From: Clostridiaceae bacterium
GTDB lineage: Bacteria; Bacillota; Clostridia; UBA1212; DUPL01
Direction: 5' to 3'
NCBI GenBank assembly: GCA_012522035.1
Contig: JAAYLF010000003.1
Coordinates: 1-7,530, forward strand
Length of the DNA stretch: 7,530 bases
Position numbers and translations under genes: made by a program. The notes under the pieces are model-generated. The model did no database searches, was not told the DNA's origin, and saw nothing but the letters and a program-made list of their open reading frames with translations. Below, in pieces: positions 6,107-7,530 of this stretch (positions are counted from its first letter, which is position 1; the number at the start of each line of letters is the position of its first letter).

Positions 6107-7006
6107 TCATATTTTTCCCTTGGAATATTTTATGTATACATCATACAATATGGCAACGTAGTACGCCTGAATTGTATGACTTATGAAAGAAGGAATTATT
6201 CTAAGCACCCACATAATCATGAAGGATCTTGTATTGAATATGGATATAAACCAAATAAGTACCTGTGTATTCAAGGTTGTAACAAGCAACCCGGGGATAA
6301 GAACCGCAACAAGTATTTTGATGTAGCTTGCTTTCCTTTCTCTTCCCTTTTTGGCATCAGATCTGCCTATCAGAAAGTCTATGATCAAAAGGATTAGACC
6401 AAGCAATGAAGCGGCCTCAAAACCAACAGTGAGATAGTTGACGTTCTTTGAAAAATCAGCTTTGAACGCACCTTCCTTTGCATAAACGGACAGTTTGGAT
6501 GCAGCTTTCGTTGCATAGCTTGCCTTGCCTTCTTCAATCAAATTTTCAACAGCATCCTTGTCAAGAACGTTTTTCTCACTGGCAATATATCCTTTATATA
6601 TTCCGTCATTTAAAAGCATAATTCTGTTTGCAAGACCGGATGCCAGTAGCACTAGCACTACCACAAGCGAAACAATACGCAGTTTTCTGTCGCTGACCTT
6701 CTTTAAGCCCTTCCATATGAAACCTTTTAAAACTCCTCCTAGAAACACCACAACACTAATCCAAGGTATAAATGCACCCTGGGGTTTCAGGACAAAGCTC
6801 AGAACATCGGTCATGCCTGCCACTATACCTCCATAAAGAGGCCCAAACAACAAAGCTGGAAAAGTATAGAATATGACTGATGGGTTCAGTTCCAGACCTT
6901 TGATACCGAATAGTGGTAAGTCAATTGATATGAATGTTGCTGATATTACTGCCAGTGATAGAAACATGGCTGATATTATTATTTTCCTCAAATTCTTCTT
7001 TTCCAA
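6107..7006 (-). CDS. folT: ECF transporter S component, folate-specific (FolT-like)
   Basis: This is a membrane substrate-binding subunit of an energy-coupling factor transporter, expected to take up folate with the shared EcfA/A'/T module (not in this window). From TTG at 7006 it has 299 residues with hydrophobic segments near 8-28, 42-66, 80-98, 110-131, 191-214, 229-256 and 262-290. FolT-like features are the PSVIFYTFPALLFGPLYGG segment (42-60), MTDVLS (65-70), the IPWISVVVFLGG helix and the final RIIPSFISH helix with R269. The THF riboswitch in its leader is the strongest evidence for folate specificity. Typical FolT proteins are under 200 residues; the extra length comes from a mainly polar block (133-188) and an added hydrophobic segment. 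An upstream in-frame ATG at 7099 is rejected because it lies in the aptamer, whereas TTG at 7006 has AAGGGAG 9 nt upstream. Confidence 0.85.
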   Translation of the reverse strand: MEKKNLRKIIISAMFLSLAVISATFISIDLPLFGIKGLELNPSVIFYTFPALLFGPLYGGIVAGMTDVLSFVLKPQGAFIPWISVVVFLGGVLKGFIWKGLKKVSDRKLRIVSLVVVLVLLASGLANRIMLLNDGIYKGYIASEKNVLDKDAVENLIEEGKASYATKAASKLSVYAKEGAFKADFSKNVNYLTVGFEAASLLGLILLIIDFLIGRSDAKKGRERKASYIKILVAVLIPGLLVTTLNTQVLIWFISIFNTRSFMIMWVLRIIPSFISHTIQAYYVAILYDVYIKYSKGKI

Positions 7007-7014
7007 AAAAAACA

Positions 7015-7048
7015 ACTCCCTTAATCTAAAATATGTATAAGAGAGCAG
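7015..7048 (-). promoter_or_regulatory. folT Shine-Dalgarno and switching region (riboswitch expression platform)
   Basis: The Shine-Dalgarno AAGGGAG (7016-7022) lies 9 nt before the TTG start of folT. Just upstream, GCTCTCTTA (7038-7046) can pair with TAAGGGAGT (7015-7023) over 9 positions (two G-U) with a 14-nt loop, hiding the ribosome site. The overlapping CTGCTCT (7042-7048) is an exact complement of AGAGCAG (7167-7173) in the 5' strand of the aptamer. The two pairings share CTCT, so they exclude each other. Inferred logic: with ligand the aptamer keeps AGAGCAG and the Shine-Dalgarno is sequestered; without ligand it is free. Confidence 0.65.
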
Positions 7049-7078
7049 CTCGTTGTAATTAGATGTCACCATATAACT

Positions 7079-7175
7079 ACAGCGGATGGAGTATCGCATC
7101 GCAAACCTCTTTGGGTTTTTCGCCTAGGGGCTCTACTCCCATCCCCTAGTACTTAACGCACGATACCTGCTCTGC
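7079..7175 (-). ncRNA. THF (tetrahydrofolate) riboswitch aptamer, class I
   Basis: The minus-strand RNA matches the known THF aptamer layout. The closing stem pairs GCAG (7172-7175) with CTGT (7079-7082). An internal-loop region follows, then GTATCG (7161-7166) pairs with CGATAC (7091-7096). The conserved GCGTTAAGT follows. A 7-bp stem CTAGGGG/CCCCTAG (7143-7149 with 7124-7130) caps a 12-nt loop beginning ATGGGA, and an AAACC/GGTTT arm comes next. The 3' strand carries the conserved CATCCGC. The loop bases ATGGG (7138-7142) can pair with TCCAT (7086-7090) as the expected pseudoknot. It senses reduced folates and here precedes the folate transporter gene. Confidence 0.93.
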
Positions 7176-7185
7176 TTTTTACGTT

Positions 7186-7214
7186 ATTGTAATGATAGTT
7201 GCATTTTTTGTCAA
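7186..7214 (-). promoter_or_regulatory. folT promoter
   Basis: On the minus strand TTGACA (7209-7214) and TACAAT (7186-7191) are separated by 17 bp: a perfect -35 box and a -10 box with one mismatch. The predicted start near 7179-7180 falls just before the first paired base of the THF aptamer, which supports both calls. Confidence 0.85.
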
Positions 7215-7227
7215 TATAATTTAGAAT
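7199..7227 (+). promoter_or_regulatory. Candidate galM promoter
   Basis: TTGCAT (7199-7204) and TAGAAT (7222-7227) are spaced by 17 bp, giving an acceptable sigma-A promoter with a start near 7234 and a leader of about 29 nt before the galM ATG. It overlaps the divergent folT promoter by 16 bp, so the two cannot be occupied at once. Confidence 0.6.
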
Positions 7228-7262
7228 GCATAAGAAAAAAATTTTAAGGAGCGTTTCTTTAT

Positions 7263-7530
7263 ATGGTCGAAGTACAAAAATTTGATACATTAAACGATGA
7301 AGATATAAACTTGTACAGAATATCAAATAAAACAGGTGCGTATGTTGAAATACTAAACTATGGAGGCATTATCAAATCCATATGCATTCCAGACAAGAAC
7401 GGCATGCTGGTGGATGTAATTATAGGGTTCGAAAACATAAACAATTATATTAAAGCCGAACGCGGTTATTTCGGTGCAATAGTTGGCAGATACGCCAATA
7501 GAATAAAAAATGCAACCTTTACATTAAACA
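7263..7530 (+). CDS. galM: Aldose 1-epimerase (galactose mutarotase), partial
   Basis: The 89 visible residues are the N-terminus of a GalM-type mutarotase, which interconverts the alpha and beta anomers of aldohexoses such as galactose and glucose in the cytoplasm. The family pattern is clear: LNYGGII (31-37) followed by IPDKNG (42-47), DVIIGF (51-56), Y62, and YFGAIVGRYANRI (69-81) with the conserved substrate-site arginines R76 and R80. The catalytic histidines and glutamate lie past the right edge. The ATG at 7263 is preceded by AAGGAG (7246-7251) at 11 nt, slightly long but acceptable. It is divergent from folT, with no apparent functional link to the folate and cmk genes. Confidence 0.93.
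   Translation, partial: MVEVQKFDTLNDEDINLYRISNKTGAYVEILNYGGIIKSICIPDKNGMLVDVIIGFENINNYIKAERGYFGAIVGRYANRIKNATFTLN

Noticed and set aside
7007..7099. N-terminal extension of folT from the in-frame ATG at 7099
   Set aside because: The extra 31 codons read through the 3' strand of the THF aptamer and the expression platform and give no membrane-protein-like sequence. TTG at 7006 has a well-placed Shine-Dalgarno site.

Overview
The window is chromosomal DNA from a low-G+C Gram-positive bacterium, most likely a member of the Clostridia. The main reasons are the IspH-ribosomal protein S1 fusion (a clostridial hallmark), the cmk-plsC-ispH/rpsA gene order, a folT gene under a tetrahydrofolate (THF) riboswitch, AT-rich intergenic DNA, purine-rich Shine-Dalgarno sites and TTG starts. 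I cannot name the species from the sequence. I see no mobile element, CRISPR array, phage gene or origin.

Layout, left to right. Positions 1-1550 (minus) hold the N-terminal 516 residues of a DnaQ-like exonuclease fused to a RecQ-family helicase; the gene runs off the left edge. Positions 1551-1782 are AT-rich and non-coding. A tRNA-Leu(CAG) lies at 1827-1913 (minus), followed by a hairpin-plus-U-tract terminator. Positions 1954-7006 are a tight minus-strand cluster. In transcription order it runs folT (ECF folate transporter S component), a HutP-like gene, cmk (cytidylate kinase), plsC (1-acylglycerol-3-phosphate acyltransferase) and the ispH-rpsA fusion. Positions 7007-7262 hold the folT leader with a THF riboswitch and two overlapping divergent promoters. 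A plus-strand aldose 1-epimerase gene (galM) starts at 7263 and runs off the right edge.

How the parts work together. folT has its own consensus promoter, a THF aptamer and what looks like a complete translational expression platform: an 8-9 bp anti-Shine-Dalgarno helix, and a competing 7-bp helix that uses the 5' strand of the aptamer. A second promoter candidate between folT and the HutP-like gene could let the downstream housekeeping block (nucleotide, phospholipid, isoprenoid and translation functions) be transcribed independently of folate. The tRNA-Leu seems to be driven by a near-consensus promoter embedded in the last codons of ispH-rpsA.

Most of the content is recognisable core genome. 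The less ordinary points are the folT switch architecture, the HutP-like protein that appears to lack two of the three metal-binding histidines, the tRNA promoter inside a coding region, the enlarged FolT, and the FPQGTRS variant of the PlsC motif. All family calls come from reading motifs; no search was run.
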